A stretch of DNA of 7,768 nucleotides from assembly GCA_028065135.1 (NCBI GenBank), contig JAPTWR010000206.1, forward strand, positions 1 through 7,768, given 5' to 3'. The notes below the pieces were generated by a model. That model was given only the letters and a program-made list of their open reading frames with translations. It did no database searches and was not told the origin of the DNA. Each line of letters opens with the position of its first letter. Position 1 is the stretch's first letter. The position numbers and the translations under genes were made by a program. Of this stretch, positions 6,901 to 7,768 are shown in pieces. The stretch is from Acidithiobacillus sp. Lineage in GTDB: Bacteria; Pseudomonadota; Gammaproteobacteria; Acidithiobacillales; Acidithiobacillaceae.

Positions 6901-7387
6901 GGATGCGGTGATGGCCGGGATCGGGATAAGGGACGTAGGTACCGCCGGAACGAGTGAACTCCGCGTAGAGCTCCAGAGATCGCCCTACATCAGTGACGAC
7001 AATGAAGGGCGGGCGCCCCTCGGCGGCGGGCAAAGCGCGCAGGTACTGGTCGGCCTGATTGTGAGCGGCAAGCATAGCCTTGTCCCACCCGTGGCTGTCC
7101 AGCACTTGCCCGGTCTGCTTGGCTTCGAGGATAAAACTTCCACGCCGGTAGAGGTCGATATAGCCGCGGGTGACGCTACCGTCAGGTTTGGCCATATCGA
7201 CGCGGCGTTCAAAGACGTAACTGTTGGCGGCAGTATCTTCACCCGCAGGGTCAGGCTGGGGCAGGCCGAGCAACGTGCAGAGCTCCGTCAGAAAAAGCTG
7301 ATAATTGGACCGCTCGCTACCTCTCGCATCACTCCAACGCGCAATGAAGGCATCTGTCTGGTCTGCGGGGAGGGTGTCGGGGAGCAT
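3923..7387 (-). CDS. Single-chain restriction-modification enzyme, MmeI-like (type IIL/IIG) nuclease plus adenine methyltransferase
   Basis: This 1154-residue enzyme is predicted to recognise a short DNA site, methylate an adenine using S-adenosylmethionine and cut unmodified DNA at a distance. Numbering is from the ATG at 7385-7387; a GTG one codon earlier, directly after an in-frame TAA, is the alternative. The N-terminal nuclease core has D78 (YIDLYRRG) and E88-A-K90, spaced D-x9-ExK as in MmeI. A helical spacer covers about 160-330. The methyltransferase begins near GAHYTP (343-348), with motif I DPACGSGNF (405-413) and catalytic motif IV NPPF (569-572), typical of N6-adenine enzymes. The target-recognition region is about 720-915 and ends near CFETYPFP. 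The last 235 or so residues exceed MmeI (919 residues): a coiled-coil-like stretch, a conserved-looking IRWLRLDYQ segment and a terminal winged-helix-like domain (about 1095-1154). All motifs look intact. No clear Shine-Dalgarno site is visible. It lies 16-19 bases after a HigA-type gene. Confidence 0.9.
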   Translation of the reverse strand: MLPDTLPADQTDAFIARWSDARGSERSNYQLFLTELCTLLGLPQPDPAGEDTAANSYVFERRVDMAKPDGSVTRGYIDLYRRGSFILEAKQTGQVLDSHGWDKAMLAAHNQADQYLRALPAAEGRPPFIVVTDVGRSLELYAEFTRSGGTYVPYPDPGHHRIRLQDLRDPVVVHRLRQLWNDPGSLDPSRHAARVTRAIADRLARLAKSLEAAGHSPERVAHFLMRALFTMFAEDVGLLPQQQGRGAFITLLDALHERPKQFAPALQSLWQTMDKGGYDARLMATIQRFNGGLFHTPDVIPLNCDQIDLLREAASSDWRYVEPAIFGTLLERALDPRERHQLGAHYTPRAYVERLVMPTLINPLRAQWRTAQVAAETWLQQNKPDKALQELRSFHQQLCQIRVLDPACGSGNFLYVALEHMKRLEGEVLNLIGDLNRGQAILETQGLTVDPHQFLGLEINPRAAAIAEMVLWIGYLQWDYRIHQCIDLPEPILRDFHNIAHQDALLAYDGMDYVLDEDGRAITRWDGHSYKDSPITGEPIPDESARMPVERYRNPRKARWPQADYIIGNPPFIGAANMRRALGDGYVDALRAVYRGEVPESADFVMYWWHIAAETVRHGQARRFGFITTNSIRQTFNRRVLEAQLSAAQNPLHLAFAIPDHPWVDAADGASVRIAMTVGRSEAGEGALLNVIAEQETNEDAHEVTLAERLGILHADLTAGPNIAAVGPMTANANISTPGVKLHGSGFIVTPDEAANLGLGHVPGIERYIRNYRNGRDLTDKPRGVKVIDLFGLTAEDVRHRYPAIYQWVLERVKPERDQNNRAGYRDKWWIFGEARSEWRRMCATLPRYIATVETAKHRTFQFLDADILPDNRLVNIASDDATILGVLSSRIHVQWALAAGGTLEDRPVYTKTRCFETYPFPDANSEQAAHIRDLAEQLDAHRKRQQAEHAELTLTGMYNVLEKLRSGATLSAQDRAIHQAGLVSILAELHDALDHAVLDAYGWSDLADALVGQPGGTTPLPDKHVALREAEEEILTRLVALNTQRAAEEAQGQIRWLRLDYQAPNRDVAGSTGTLELGDSETSGVVTQKPAWPSSLAEQIEVVRRQLAASPASTDALAARFKRKPVKALTPVLTALHTLGFITHEAERWRLVS

Positions 7388-7406
7388 CACTTATTCTGGT
7401 CGCAGG

Positions 7407-7768
7407 CTAAGCAGCGTGGGATCGGGTCGGATAGGGGCGCACCAGTATTTCGGCGGGTAAATCCAGTTGCTCTGATAGGCGGCGAATCATTTCCAGGGTG
7501 AGTGGCCGCCGTCTGTTCAGCACTTCAGAAACCCGTGCCCGAGAGCCAATGCAGGGTTCGAGATCTTTACGGGAGAGACTGCGGGCCTCCATGACATGCT
7601 CCAGCAGGGCAATAGGATCGGGATCATCAATAGGGTGCTGTTGCCGCTCATAGTCTGCAATGAGTATGGCGATCACTTCCAACTGGTCACTTTCCGGGCT
7701 GCCCGCTGGGGCATCCCACAGGCGATCTATCAGGGTCAGAGCCGCCGTATAGTCGCACTCATCATGAA
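7407..7768 (-). CDS. higA: HigA-family antitoxin, XRE helix-turn-helix (5' end beyond the window)
   Basis: The frame is open to the right edge of the window. Beyond the TTG at 7680-7682 it continues as HDECDYTAALTLIDRLWDA, then PAGSPESDQ, which matches the usual N-terminal half of this antitoxin family, so the TTG is not the start. At least 119 residues are visible. Then come EVIAILIADYERQQHPIDDPDPI and the helix-turn-helix region MEARSLSRKDLEPCIGSRARVSEVLNRRRPLTLEMIRRLSEQL, strongly typical of HigA-like antitoxins with the IGSRxRVSEVLN signature. Such proteins neutralise a HigB/RelE-type mRNA endonuclease and repress their own operon. The toxin gene usually lies just upstream, which here is outside the window. 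The stop (TAG 7407-7409) is 16-19 bases before the restriction-modification start, so one transcript is likely. A solitary regulator of the restriction gene is an alternative. Confidence 0.85.
   Translation of the reverse strand, partial: HDECDYTAALTLIDRLWDAPAGSPESDQLEVIAILIADYERQQHPIDDPDPIALLEHVMEARSLSRKDLEPCIGSRARVSEVLNRRRPLTLEMIRRLSEQLDLPAEILVRPYPTRSHAA

Overview
This is an accessory-genome window from a G+C-rich bacterium, probably a proteobacterium. The gene families fit that group, and an acidophilic gammaproteobacterium or Acidithiobacillus-like host is possible, but nothing in the sequence proves a genus. There is no rRNA, tRNA, CRISPR array or housekeeping operon.

Left part (1-1907, plus strand): a tightly packed operon of three genes. 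Two are small unrecognised proteins and the third is a P4/plasmid-type DNA primase (zinc-binding motif plus Toprim domain, without a helicase domain). Stop/start overlap and clear Shine-Dalgarno sites couple the genes. This looks like the replication module of a mobile element: a plasmid, an integrative and conjugative element, or a prophage/satellite.

Right part (1926-7768, all minus strand): cargo that runs convergently towards the primase, with only 18 bases between the two stop codons. In transcription order from the right edge it holds four things. (1) A HigA-family antitoxin runs off the right edge, and its true start lies outside the window. (2) Sixteen bases downstream of it lies a large single-chain restriction-modification enzyme of the MmeI/type IIL kind, with nuclease motif D-x9-ExK, a SAM-dependent adenine methyltransferase and a target-recognition region. 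(3) Next comes a zinc-ribbon/helix-turn-helix protein, probably transposon-associated, whose C-terminus may be changed by a one-base slip in an A6 run. (4) Last is an unrecognised 325-residue protein with lower G+C than its neighbours, a TTG start, and a C-terminal part resembling the Abi_C abortive-infection domain.

The right part therefore reads as a small defence island (toxin-antitoxin, restriction-modification, possible abortive infection), with a transposition remnant, next to the replication genes of a mobile element. The two points most worth pursuing are the HigA-restriction enzyme operon, which could place restriction under antitoxin control, and the 325-residue Abi_C-like gene as an uncharacterised single-gene defence candidate. 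The two gaps above 100 bases (2904-3131 and 3744-3922) hold promoter-like sequence, short inverted repeats and a possible gene remnant.
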